Of a stretch of 53,625 bases of DNA, positions 7,634-14,952 are shown one piece after another. Source of the stretch: Betaproteobacteria bacterium Ga0077540 (GTDB lineage: Bacteria > Pseudomonadota > Gammaproteobacteria > Burkholderiales > Methylophilaceae). The stretch is taken from NCBI GenBank assembly GCA_001464125.1, contig LNEP01000005.1, positions 1-53,625 on the forward strand, in the 5' to 3' direction. A program made the translations under genes and the position numbers. How positions within the stretch are numbered: position 1 is the first letter of the stretch; each line of letters opens with the position of its first letter. The notes below the pieces were generated by a model. It saw only the letters and a list, made by a program, of their open reading frames with translations. It was not told where the DNA came from and ran no database searches.

Positions 7634-8446
7634 ATGCTCAACAATCAAAGTTTAATGTTACTTTCTAAGTTCGCACTAAAAGCCAAGAAGCATTTAGGCC
7701 TGATTAAGGTTATGCAGATGATTAATAGCGAGCAATATGCATATAAAACCTTAACGCAAGCAGCATTGTCCGATGACAAAGATCTTGTCGATTTAACGAA
7801 AAGAATTTGTCATGAATTGCATGTTGGAATGGATGTTGTTGATGCTATCGACATGTATATTGAAAGTATAAAAGCAATTAATAATGACGAAGATTATCTT
7901 CATGAAGTTAAATATTTTTTAATTAAGCTTACTACCCATTTGTATGGCATTTCTATCAATGGAGAAACCTACCGTCAGGCTGTAGATAATGTACTTATAA
8001 ATGTTGACGATAAAGAGAAGCCTAGGTACATAACGCTAGCGCGGAAATTCTATGGTTTTTGGAAAATAAGAAATGATGGTTTTAGTAAGAAATTCAATCC
8101 TCTCAATGAGAAAATGATGGCTCAGAAAGAAGATTTTATAAAGTTATGGGCAAGTATTGATCATGAGTTTTTAACCAACTTAGAGAGTTGGCCACTAAAC
8201 CTTTATGTGGAGTCTATCCGTCAGAGGGGGCTGATGGAAGAGGAAATCAATATCTGCCGGAGAGTAGCTAAAGTGGTTATTATTGAGCTTAGAAGTGAAC
8301 AAAATAGCGATGAAAATGCTTATCGTAATGTGATTGATAACATCCAAATTCTATTTGAACGAGACGATTTAAAAGGCTTGTTTCTCACTGTTTCACGAGA
8401 TTTTTACCACTTTTGGATGGGTACAGATTCCAAAGTGGCAAATTAG
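7634..8446 (+). CDS. Orphan protein with tandem duplicated domain
   Basis: A 270-residue soluble helical protein of no family I know. The ATG at 7634 is preferred over the one at 7628 because GAGG at 7621-7624 then has a nine-base spacing. The protein carries an internal repeat with a 116-118 residue period: YIESIKAINNDEDYL (about 75) matches YVESIRQRGLMEEE (about 191); ETYRQAVDNVLI matches NAYRNVIDNIQI; ARKFYGFWK matches SRDFYHFWM. Each half is therefore a copy of one roughly 90-residue, all-helical module. There is no signal peptide, no obvious catalytic motif and no partner gene. It sits between two tRNA-like scars, so it is probably cargo of an integrated element. A toxin-immunity or phage-related role is possible but not shown. 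Confidence 0.75.
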   Translation: MLNNQSLMLLSKFALKAKKHLGLIKVMQMINSEQYAYKTLTQAALSDDKDLVDLTKRICHELHVGMDVVDAIDMYIESIKAINNDEDYLHEVKYFLIKLTTHLYGISINGETYRQAVDNVLINVDDKEKPRYITLARKFYGFWKIRNDGFSKKFNPLNEKMMAQKEDFIKLWASIDHEFLTNLESWPLNLYVESIRQRGLMEEEINICRRVAKVVIIELRSEQNSDENAYRNVIDNIQILFERDDLKGLFLTVSRDFYHFWMGTDSKVAN

Positions 8447-8499
8447 TGACAACTCGTTTATTTTACAAATTAACTCTCATATCATTTGAGTTTGCATCG

Positions 8500-8540
8500 C
8501 GACTGATCGATTCTCAACCGGGGCACCAGCATTTAAAAAG
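8500..8540 (+). repeat. tRNA-Phe-like 3' end, decayed copy B
   Basis: GATCGATTCTC, then GGGGCACCAGCATTTAAAAAG. The stretch CACCAGCATTTARAAAG (8524-8540) is shared with copy A (5944-5960), and TCGATTCT matches the T loop, but the T stem no longer pairs and the following terminator is lost. It is the most eroded of the three scars. Confidence 0.55.
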
Positions 8541-8741
8541 TCATCTACAAACATCCACCTTAGATCATTTCAAGCTAGATTTATGTTTTAAACCTGTAAT
8601 ATTATTTGCTCAAAACTGCAAAATATAGCTTTCACTGATTTCCATCTTTAAGCAAACAACATAACTGCTTCTTTTGTAAATATTAGTTAGCGTTTATGCT
8701 AAATTTTAAATGAACATTCAACTTCAATTGAGAAAATCAAT

Positions 8742-9227
8742 ATGATTTCAGCTCCATTACCTGAAAATGAAGATAGAAGGCTACAAGTACTGAGAGACTT
8801 GCTTGTACTAGATACGACCACTGAAGAGAGATTTGACCGCATTACTAAATTCGCGAGTTTTGAATTTGATGTGCCGATTGTTCTTATCTCTTTGATCGAT
8901 AAAGATAGGCAGTGGTTTAAATCATCTGTTGGTTTAGATGTATGTAGCACATCAAGAGATATTGCTTTTTGCAGTCATGCAATATTACAAGACAATATTA
9001 TGGTTGTTGAAGATGCGACCAAAGATGAACGCTTTTTTGATAACCCGCTAGTGATGGGTGAGCCATATATTAGATTTTACGCAGGTGCACCCATCATATT
9101 ACCCACCGGTGAATCGATAGGTACTTTATGCTTGATAGATCAGAAGACAAGAACTCTTGATAATCTTGACATGTCGATATTATCTTCACTCAGGCAGATG
9201 GTAACAGCTGAACTGTTATCAAAATAA
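8742..9227 (+). CDS. Stand-alone GAF-domain sensor protein
   Basis: A 161-residue protein consisting of a single GAF domain, of the subclass common at the N-terminus of betaproteobacterial sensor kinases and diguanylate cyclases: N-terminal PLPENEDRRLQVL and LDTTTEERFDRIT, then SLIDKDRQWFKSS, IAFCSHAIL, DERFFDNPLV, IRFYAGAPI and IGTLCLID. No output domain is fused; the frame ends naturally after the last GAF helix. The start has only a weak ribosome site. The next gene, 33 bases downstream on the same strand, encodes a receiver-like domain, so the two may act as a pair. The ligand is unknown. It may also be a remnant of a larger signalling protein. Confidence 0.85.
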   Translation: MISAPLPENEDRRLQVLRDLLVLDTTTEERFDRITKFASFEFDVPIVLISLIDKDRQWFKSSVGLDVCSTSRDIAFCSHAILQDNIMVVEDATKDERFFDNPLVMGEPYIRFYAGAPIILPTGESIGTLCLIDQKTRTLDNLDMSILSSLRQMVTAELLSK

Positions 9228-9260
9228 AAGCGCGCACGTATCAATAGTTCAGATATAAAT

Positions 9261-9668
9261 ATGGCACAGGTAAACAATAATAACTCGGGATGTATGCCAC
9301 TTGTTTTGATGCATGACTATGAATACATGATTAGAAAAACATTTGGTTTATTTGCCTTAGAAACCAATTTAGCTAGCGTAACTGAAAGCTCTGAAATCAA
9401 CCAAGCAAGGGAGAGTTTAATCACCCAACCTTTTGATTTGATCATTTTGGGGTTTGATGGCTGGTTAGAAGAGATAGGTTTGATTCAATTGATTAGAGAA
9501 GATATGACTCTGTCAAAGAAGGATATACCTATCATCGCAGTTTTATCCAATATAACTGCGACTCAAATTGATAATTTGAAGCAGCTCAATGTCACCGAAA
9601 TAGTTTTAAAACCAGCTCGCATTAAAACCATACAAAAAGCATTCTTAAATGCTTACAAGCAAGTCTGA
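9261..9668 (+). CDS. Atypical receiver-domain protein without phosphoacceptor Asp
   Basis: A 135-residue single domain with the CheY-like pattern: beta1 PLVLMHDYEY with only part of the acidic pair (H18-D19), beta3 FDLIILGFDGW where the phosphoacceptor position reads Gly (G64) and an Asp follows two residues later (D66), beta4 IPIIAVLSN, and the conserved beta5 Lys in IVLKPAR (K117). Loss of the acceptor with retention of the fold is known in atypical receivers that signal by protein contact or ligand instead of phosphate. It follows the GAF gene closely and probably shares its transcript. Assignment to the family is by pattern; the functional statement is inference. Confidence 0.65.
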   Translation: MAQVNNNNSGCMPLVLMHDYEYMIRKTFGLFALETNLASVTESSEINQARESLITQPFDLIILGFDGWLEEIGLIQLIREDMTLSKKDIPIIAVLSNITATQIDNLKQLNVTEIVLKPARIKTIQKAFLNAYKQV

Positions 9669-10026
9669 ACGATATCTCCATCGGGCGATAAATAGCCACA
9701 CAACCATAGCCTATTCATCCTATTAAAGTTTACGCTCAGACTTTAATATGAAGCTAATCTCAGGAGTTCTCATTGATGTTATTGAGCTTACTAAACTACA
9801 AAATTAACGTAGATAATTGTCAGCCTCGCAATTGAGCTAAAAAATATTTCCGAATATAAAGCTTGCTATATACAAGTTAGTAGTCCATAGTGAGGTCCGG
9901 TGACTAACAAGTCCTCAAGTTTTTGTCAGCTTTAGTTTCTTTTTTAAGTCTCTTCTCTCTTTCATTCCTGTCTTGTTTCTCGCCTAACTTTAGGCAAATG
10001 CCTCATTATTTATAAAAGGAATTAAC
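9669..10026 (+). promoter_or_regulatory. Leader region of the cold-shock gene
   Basis: About 360 bases without a gene. A hairpin TGAGG (9891-9895) / CCTCA (9913-9917) followed by AGTTTTT may end the upstream transcript or belong to the leader. The final 90 bases are pyrimidine-rich (repeated TCTCTTTC-like sequence) before the ribosome site AAAAGGA at about 10014-10020. Long structured leaders are usual for csp genes, but I cannot show thermosensing here. Confidence 0.35.
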
Positions 10027-10233
10027 ATGGCTACAGGCAATGTAAAATGGTTTAACGACGCTAAAGGTTTTGGTTTCATCACACAAGATAACGGCGGCGC
10101 AGATTTGTTCGCTCACTTTTCAGCAATTGCTTCAGACGGCGGATTTAGAAGCCTGACCGAAGGTCAACGTGTAACGTTCGATATCACTACAGGTGCAAAA
10201 GGCGACCAAGCATCCAATATTAGACCTCAATAG
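10027..10233 (+). CDS. Cold-shock protein, CspA family
   Basis: A 68-residue single cold-shock domain (OB fold) that binds single-stranded RNA/DNA and melts mRNA structure. RNP1 is intact (KGFGFI, residues 14-19) and RNP2 reads DLFAHF where most members have VFVHF. The N-terminus [11 protein letters not shown] and end NIRPQ are typical for the family. AAAAGGA precedes the ATG. It is followed by a strong terminator, so it is monocistronic. An IF-1 paralogue follows directly, a pairing that makes sense for translation in the cold. Whether expression is cold-inducible cannot be read from the sequence. Confidence 0.95.
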   Translation: MATGNVKWFNDAKGFGFITQDNGGADLFAHFSAIASDGGFRSLTEGQRVTFDITTGAKGDQASNIRPQ

Positions 10234-10268
10234 TTTAATACTTTAGGTGTCTATTAAATCGCCTAGTT

Positions 10269-10300
10269 AAAAACCCAGTCAAGCTGGGTTTTTTTATTTT
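10269..10300 (+). terminator. Rho-independent terminator of the csp gene
   Basis: AAACCCAG, loop TCAA, then CTGGGTTTTTTTA. Perfect stem with a long T run, 35 bases after the csp stop codon. Confidence 0.9.
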
Positions 10301-10318
10301 CATAGCAAAGGGTACGCA

Positions 10319-10579
10319 ATGGCAAAAGAAGAATTAATAGAGATGGATGGTGTTGTTGATGAAGTACTTCCTGATTCCCGTTTTAGGGTAACACTTGATA
10401 ACGGACATAAGCTGGTTGCTTACACTGGTGGCAAAATGCGCAAGAACCATATCCGTATCTTGGCTGGAGACAAAATCTCATTAGAGTTTTCTCCTTATGA
10501 CTTTTCTAAAGGACGCATTATGTTCAGGCATCTTGAGAAACGCCAGGCATTTGCAAGCAAGCCAATAAGACGACATTAA
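10319..10579 (+). CDS. infA: Translation initiation factor IF-1 (accessory paralogue)
   Basis: An 86-residue S1/OB-fold IF-1: [22 protein letters not shown], then the family core [16 protein letters not shown] (usual GKMRKxxIRIxxGD). IF-1 sits in the ribosomal A site and helps IF-2 and IF-3 select the initiator tRNA. The C-terminus is longer than in the standard 72-residue protein and ends in basic residues ([13 protein letters not shown]); the customary DLTKGRI reads DFSKGRI. AAAGGG precedes the ATG. Because it stands in an accessory region and not beside ribosomal protein genes, it is probably a second copy; betaproteobacteria often have several. Confidence 0.92.
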   Translation: MAKEELIEMDGVVDEVLPDSRFRVTLDNGHKLVAYTGGKMRKNHIRILAGDKISLEFSPYDFSKGRIMFRHLEKRQAFASKPIRRH

Positions 10580-10698
10580 TATTGAATTATGAATATTCTT
10601 TGGCGTGGCAAATATGTCATCCTAAAGAGAATTTTGGCGGGGGAAAGAAAATCAATTTATTGTTTAATAAACGTTTTTTCTTGTAAAAAACACACGTC

Positions 10699-10763
10699 TC
10701 GGCAGCTCTATTCTGCCCTAGTCACCAGTATTTAGAAAGCCCACAGAAATGTGGGCTTTTTTA
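10699..10763 (+). repeat. tRNA-Phe-like 3' end plus terminator, copy C
   Basis: CTCGGCAGCTCTATTCTGCC (T arm with stem GGCAG/CTGCC kept and loop CTCTATT changed), a shortened acceptor strand CTAGTC, ACCA, then GTATTTAGAAAG and the hairpin GCCCACA/TGTGGGC with TTTTTTA. The terminator differs from that of copy A at two positions only. It marks the probable right boundary of the accessory region. Confidence 0.65.
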
Positions 10764-10978
10764 TGCCTAAAATTTTTGAAAACATTCCGACTGTGCTAAC
10801 AATGTTTAGCGTGCGATACTTAATTGTCCTGAAGACTAACGCTGAATAACCACCAGTTCAACATAAAACTAAATTAATCAAGTTAAAGCGCACAATCTCA
10901 GTTTTCTTACAGCCTTGCTTTAGTCTGGACAATGTTTGTTGTTTTAATCAACAAAGTTAGGATTCATGGAAGGCAGAA

Positions 10979-11008
10979 TTGAAATTTTTTATCCACCCTA
11001 ACTAAAAT
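10979..11008 (+). promoter_or_regulatory. Sigma-70 promoter of the arabinose operon
   Basis: TTGAAA (10979-10984), an 18-base spacer, and TAAAAT (11003-11008), each one mismatch from consensus. The expected transcript start is about 35 bases before the first ATG at 11050. Confidence 0.5.
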
Positions 11009-11049
11009 TAAATGCGATAATTAACTGACTACATTTATAACTATAACTC

Positions 11050-12486
11050 ATGAAAAGTCAATTATTGCCTATCGCAGTAGATTTAGACGGTACTTTGTTA
11101 TACACAGATACACTACATGAGTCCGCCGTACATTTGTTGCATCACCATCCCATGCAAGTGCTGCTGTTACCTATCTGGCTAATCAAAGGCAAAGCCTATC
11201 TTAAACAAAAGCTATCTACTTACGTCACGTTAAACCCCGCCACACTGCCTTACAACCTTCAGCTGGTTGAATGGATAAAAGAAAAAAAAGCATTAGGTCA
11301 TCGGATAATATTGTGTACAGCAGCTGACAGCAAAAATGCCAACAGCATAGCTACTCACCTCAATATATTTGATGAAGTCATGTCAAGCGATGAAAAGACG
11401 AATCTTGCAGGTGAATATAAAAGGGAGGCACTTGTTCAGCGATTTGGGGAGCAAGGATTCATTTATGCGGGCAACTCTAATGCAGATTTAAAAGTATGGA
11501 AAAGTGCAGCTAGTGCGATTGTAGTAAATGCCGATAAAAATTTAGTTAAAAAGAGCTCAGAATTAGTCGAAGTTGATAAAGTCTTGCCTGCGCAACCTAT
11601 TACATTGAAAAATTGGCGGCGTGTATTCCGTGTGCATCAGTACCTCAAGAATCTGCTTTTGTTTGTACCTTTAGCTACAGCACACCAATTTGGTAATGTT
11701 GAAGCACTGTCCTCATTGCTGTTGGCTTTTATTTCTTTCAGCCTGTGCGCTTCTAGTGTTTACATTACAAATGATTTGATGGATCTTGAAAGTGACCGCC
11801 AACATCTAAATAAAAGGTTTCGTCCGTTTGCTGCTGGTTCAGTACCCATCAGTTATGGAGCCATACTCGCCCCCCTCAGCCTTATCACCAGTTTTATACT
11901 TGCGTTGTTTGTGGGAAGTACTTTTCTTTTATGGCTGATTGCCTATTACATTGTTACTGTTGCTTACTCTCTAAGATTAAAACGCTATGCGATGGTTGAT
12001 TGCTTGACCTTGGCAGGCCTTTATACTTTAAGAATAATCGCAGGTGCAGCAGCAGTTTCAATTCCGTTGTCATTCTGGTTATTAGGGTTTTCTATCTTTC
12101 TATTTCTCTCGCTAGCGTTTGTTAAAAGGTATGCTGAGTTACAAATACAAATTGCCCACAATAATACACAAGCTCATGGACGCGGCTACCTCATTGAAGA
12201 TGCGCCGTTAATACAGACATTGGGCGTTACATCTGGCTACGCTTCTGCACTAGTGTTAGCACTTTACTTGCAGAGCGAAGCGGTGACGATTTTATATAAT
12301 AATCCGCAAGTTATCTGGGGCTCTATACCCCTAATTTTGTTTTGGATAAGCTGGGTCTGGCTGAAAGCACACAGGGGACAAATGCATGATGACCCGATTG
12401 TTTTTGCGCTACGCGATAAAAGCAGTTTAATAGTAGGTGCGATGTTTATTGCAATATTCATTATTGCTAAACCCTGGGGCAGTTAA
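11050..12486 (+). CDS. HAD phosphatase-UbiA prenyltransferase fusion (DPPR synthase-like)
   Basis: A 478-residue fusion. Residues 1-175 are a HAD-type phosphatase (DLDGT at 11-15, ILCTAA about 87-92, GNSNADLKVW about 141-150). From about 188 it is an integral-membrane UbiA prenyltransferase with the binding motif NDLMDLESDRQHLNKRFRP (from 241) and the second Asp region YSLRLKRYAMVD (306-317), with seven to nine membrane spans. In the mycobacterial pathway UbiA (Rv3806c) moves phosphoribose from PRPP to decaprenyl phosphate and a phosphatase then removes the 5-phosphate; the fused HAD could do that second step. It is the first gene of a five-gene overlapping operon, and its stop overlaps the next start by one base. 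Substrate assignment follows from context. Confidence 0.85.
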   Translation: MKSQLLPIAVDLDGTLLYTDTLHESAVHLLHHHPMQVLLLPIWLIKGKAYLKQKLSTYVTLNPATLPYNLQLVEWIKEKKALGHRIILCTAADSKNANSIATHLNIFDEVMSSDEKTNLAGEYKREALVQRFGEQGFIYAGNSNADLKVWKSAASAIVVNADKNLVKKSSELVEVDKVLPAQPITLKNWRRVFRVHQYLKNLLLFVPLATAHQFGNVEALSSLLLAFISFSLCASSVYITNDLMDLESDRQHLNKRFRPFAAGSVPISYGAILAPLSLITSFILALFVGSTFLLWLIAYYIVTVAYSLRLKRYAMVDCLTLAGLYTLRIIAGAAAVSIPLSFWLLGFSIFLFLSLAFVKRYAELQIQIAHNNTQAHGRGYLIEDAPLIQTLGVTSGYASALVLALYLQSEAVTILYNNPQVIWGSIPLILFWISWVWLKAHRGQMHDDPIVFALRDKSSLIVGAMFIAIFIIAKPWGS

Positions 12487-12923
12487 TGACAAAACCGCAT
12501 AAAACGGCAATGTCCATTGCTGTGCTCTATATACTATTTGCCTGCCTCTCAACCTTCATCAATATTGGTAGCCAGATGCTGTCAATGTTGGCATACAAAG
12601 GGCCGTATGCGGTAGAAGTTTCCATACTCGTAGGTACAGCCGCCGGTCTGCCGCTGCGTTACCTTTTAGAGAAAAGATATATATTTGCTTTCAAATCTGA
12701 CAATATCGGACATGATGGTCGTTTGTTTATTCTATACAGTTTTATGGGGGTATTTACCACCGTAATATTTTGGGGCACAGAGTACGCATTTCACTTGCTA
12801 TTTTCTAGTGAGTCGATGCGTTATCTGGGTGGTGTGATTGGATTGGCCATCGGCTTTTATGTCAAATATCGCCTCGATAAAAAGTATGTGTTTGTCAACA
12901 GCAATAAACAGGTGATGGTTTAA
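12486..12923 (+). CDS. GtrA-family membrane protein
   Basis: A 145-residue protein with four predicted membrane helices and the charged ends typical of GtrA proteins (GLPLRYLLEKRYIFAF early, FYVKYRLDKKYVFV at the end). GtrA proteins are small partners of lipid-linked sugar pathways, often proposed as flippases or as anchors for the enzymes. The mycobacterial counterpart Rv3789 stands directly before dprE1, exactly as here. Start and stop overlap the flanking genes by one base each (TAATG), so translation is probably coupled. Confidence 0.85.
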   Translation: MTKPHKTAMSIAVLYILFACLSTFINIGSQMLSMLAYKGPYAVEVSILVGTAAGLPLRYLLEKRYIFAFKSDNIGHDGRLFILYSFMGVFTTVIFWGTEYAFHLLFSSESMRYLGGVIGLAIGFYVKYRLDKKYVFVNSNKQVMV

Positions 12924-14218
12924 TGCTGATACATGGCTGGGGCAACTATCCAAAAATAGAGGCTGAGGTAATGAATCCTTTGTCTGTAGCTAGTTCCAAG
13001 CATGCCATTCAAAAAACTCCCATCATTGCTCGGGGCATGGGCAGAAGTTACGGAGATAGTGCCAATTCACAGGTTGTTTTACAGACCACGTATCTGGATC
13101 ACTATATTACTTTTGATGCAGTCCAAGGCACGCTAACTTGTGAGTCAGGTGTCAAACTTAGAGAAATACTGAATCTGATTGTACCCAAAGGCTGGTTCTT
13201 ACCTGTCACCCCTGGGACTAGCTTTGTGACCGTAGGTGGAGCAATTGCAAGTGATGTGCATGGCAAAAACCACCATGCTGCAGGCACCTTCTGCCAGCAT
13301 GTCACCTCGATTACCATGCTGCTTGGCACTGGTGAAATCGTCACTACCTCACCCTTGCAAAAGCCTGATTTGTTTCATGCCACCGCAGGTGGCATGGGTT
13401 TAACGGGCGTAATCCTGACAGCCACCATAAAACTCATACCTATTGAGTCTGCTTTTATTACACAAAAGACCATCAATACAGGGTGTTTGGAAGCGGCTTG
13501 CGATGCATTCGAAGCACACACTAAATCAACGTACAGCGTGGCATGGATTGATTGCCTTGCAACTGGCAAAAGCTTAGGACGAAGTGTGCTGATGGTTGGC
13601 GAACATGCAGATAATGGTGGACTGAATCTAACCATCAAAGATCCAATTACCGTGCCTTTGCACACCCCCGCAGCGTTACTTAACAGTATGACCATGCGAG
13701 CATTTAACAATACTTACTACGCAAAAGCTCCACACAACAAAATACAAACCGTACCTTTGATGCCTTATTTTTATCCATTGGATGTAATAGGTGGGTGGAA
13801 CAAGCTCTACGGAAAAGCTGGATTTGTGCAGTATCAGTTTGCTTTACCTAAAACTGATGGCGTGGCTAACATGCGCAGCATTCTTAGTAAAATTAGCCAA
13901 AGTGGTCAGGGTTCGTTTTTAGCAGTGCTTAAGCAATTTGGGCCAGCAAACAGAAATCTTCTATCGTTCCCTATTGAAGGATATACGTTAGCTCTTGATT
14001 TCAAAATGTCCACAACGACTATTGAATTATTAAACAAGCTTGACGATGAGGTGGCGGGCATGGGCGGTCGAATCTACTTAGCAAAAGATGCAGTGATGCG
14101 AGAAACATCATTCAAGGCAATGTACCCTAATTGGGAACAGTTTGATGCTGTGCGCCAAAAGTATGGCGCCATCGGTAAATTTGCTTCTGATCAATCTAGA
14201 CGTATGGGGTTAGCATGA
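12923..14218 (+). CDS. DprE1-like FAD-dependent oxidase
   Basis: A 431-residue flavoprotein of the FAD_binding_4/ALO family that resembles decaprenylphosphoryl-ribose 2'-oxidase (DprE1). FAD motifs: ARGMGRSYGD (36-45), PGTSFVTVGGAIASDVHGKNHH (97-118, the HGKNHH being characteristic of the DprE1 group), HATAGGMGLTG (152-162). C-terminal part has YFYPLDVIGGWNKLYG and GFVQYQFALP, and ends SDQSRRMGLA. It would oxidise the 2'-OH of the lipid-linked ribose to the keto intermediate. The next gene is the matching reductase and overlaps by four bases (ATGA). Substrate is inferred from family and neighbours. Confidence 0.88.
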   Translation: MLIHGWGNYPKIEAEVMNPLSVASSKHAIQKTPIIARGMGRSYGDSANSQVVLQTTYLDHYITFDAVQGTLTCESGVKLREILNLIVPKGWFLPVTPGTSFVTVGGAIASDVHGKNHHAAGTFCQHVTSITMLLGTGEIVTTSPLQKPDLFHATAGGMGLTGVILTATIKLIPIESAFITQKTINTGCLEAACDAFEAHTKSTYSVAWIDCLATGKSLGRSVLMVGEHADNGGLNLTIKDPITVPLHTPAALLNSMTMRAFNNTYYAKAPHNKIQTVPLMPYFYPLDVIGGWNKLYGKAGFVQYQFALPKTDGVANMRSILSKISQSGQGSFLAVLKQFGPANRNLLSFPIEGYTLALDFKMSTTTIELLNKLDDEVAGMGGRIYLAKDAVMRETSFKAMYPNWEQFDAVRQKYGAIGKFASDQSRRMGLA

Positions 14219-14952
14219 AGAATATCCTTATAATTGGTGCAACCTCTGCTATTGCCGAGCATTGTGCAAGACTTTGGGCTGCAAGAGCAGATGCGCTATA
14301 TTTAGTAGCACGAAGTGAAGAGCGCCTTCAAACCATGGCCAGAGACCTAGCAATTCGTGGTGCAGCGCAAGTGGGCACTTACTGCGCAGATCTTAATGAT
14401 TTGCAAGTCCATGCCAACATAATCGATGCTGTAGAGATGGCATTAGGTGACGTAGACATCGTACTGATCGCGCACGGAACACTACCCAATCAAAAAACCT
14501 GTGAACAAAGCGTTGAAGATACGCTCATGGAAATAAAGACGAATGCTATATCCACGATTAGCTTGCTAACAATCATAGCAAATCGTTTTGAAGCAAAACA
14601 AAAGGGAACCATTGCGGTGATTTCTTCTGTTGCAGGTGACAGAGGCAGAGCCAGTAATTATATTTATGGTAGTTCAAAAGCCATGGTGACTGCGTTTACA
14701 TCAGGCCTGCGTCAACGCTTACATAAATCAAATGTGGCAGTAATCACTATTAAGCCAGGCTTTGTTGAAACCCCTATGACAGCCGAATTTAAAAAAGGTC
14801 TGCTTTGGGCAAAGCCTGCAACAGTAGCATCTAAAATTGTAAAAGCAATTGATCAACATAAAAATGAAGTCTATGTGCCAGGATTTTGGCGACTCATTAT
14901 GTATGTGATTAAAGCAATTCCTACGAACCTTTTTAATAAAATGCGACTATGA
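14215..14952 (+). CDS. DprE2-like short-chain dehydrogenase
   Basis: A 245-residue SDR with Rossmann motif GATSAIAE (8-15), AHG (86-88), and the active-site set S138, Y151, K155 (ISSVAGDRGRASNYIYGSSK region). The C-terminus has a hydrophobic stretch (FWRLIMYVIKAIP) that could tie it to the membrane, as in DprE2. With the DprE1-like oxidase it would complete the 2'-epimerisation of lipid-linked ribose to arabinose by NAD(P)H-dependent reduction of the 2'-keto sugar. It overlaps both neighbours by four bases, so the pair is translationally coupled. A general SDR role cannot be excluded by sequence alone, but the context is strong. Confidence 0.85.
   Translation: MKNILIIGATSAIAEHCARLWAARADALYLVARSEERLQTMARDLAIRGAAQVGTYCADLNDLQVHANIIDAVEMALGDVDIVLIAHGTLPNQKTCEQSVEDTLMEIKTNAISTISLLTIIANRFEAKQKGTIAVISSVAGDRGRASNYIYGSSKAMVTAFTSGLRQRLHKSNVAVITIKPGFVETPMTAEFKKGLLWAKPATVASKIVKAIDQHKNEVYVPGFWRLIMYVIKAIPTNLFNKMRL

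Larger units (their letters stand above)
10580..11049. other. Intergenic region with scar C and an operon promoter
   Basis: About 470 bases without a gene. Contents: a G-rich run near 10638, the third tRNA-like scar with its terminator (10699-10763), the second copy of AATGTTTAGCGTG (10801-10813), and the promoter at 10979-11008 that drives the arabinose operon. Nothing else is recognisable. Confidence 0.5.
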
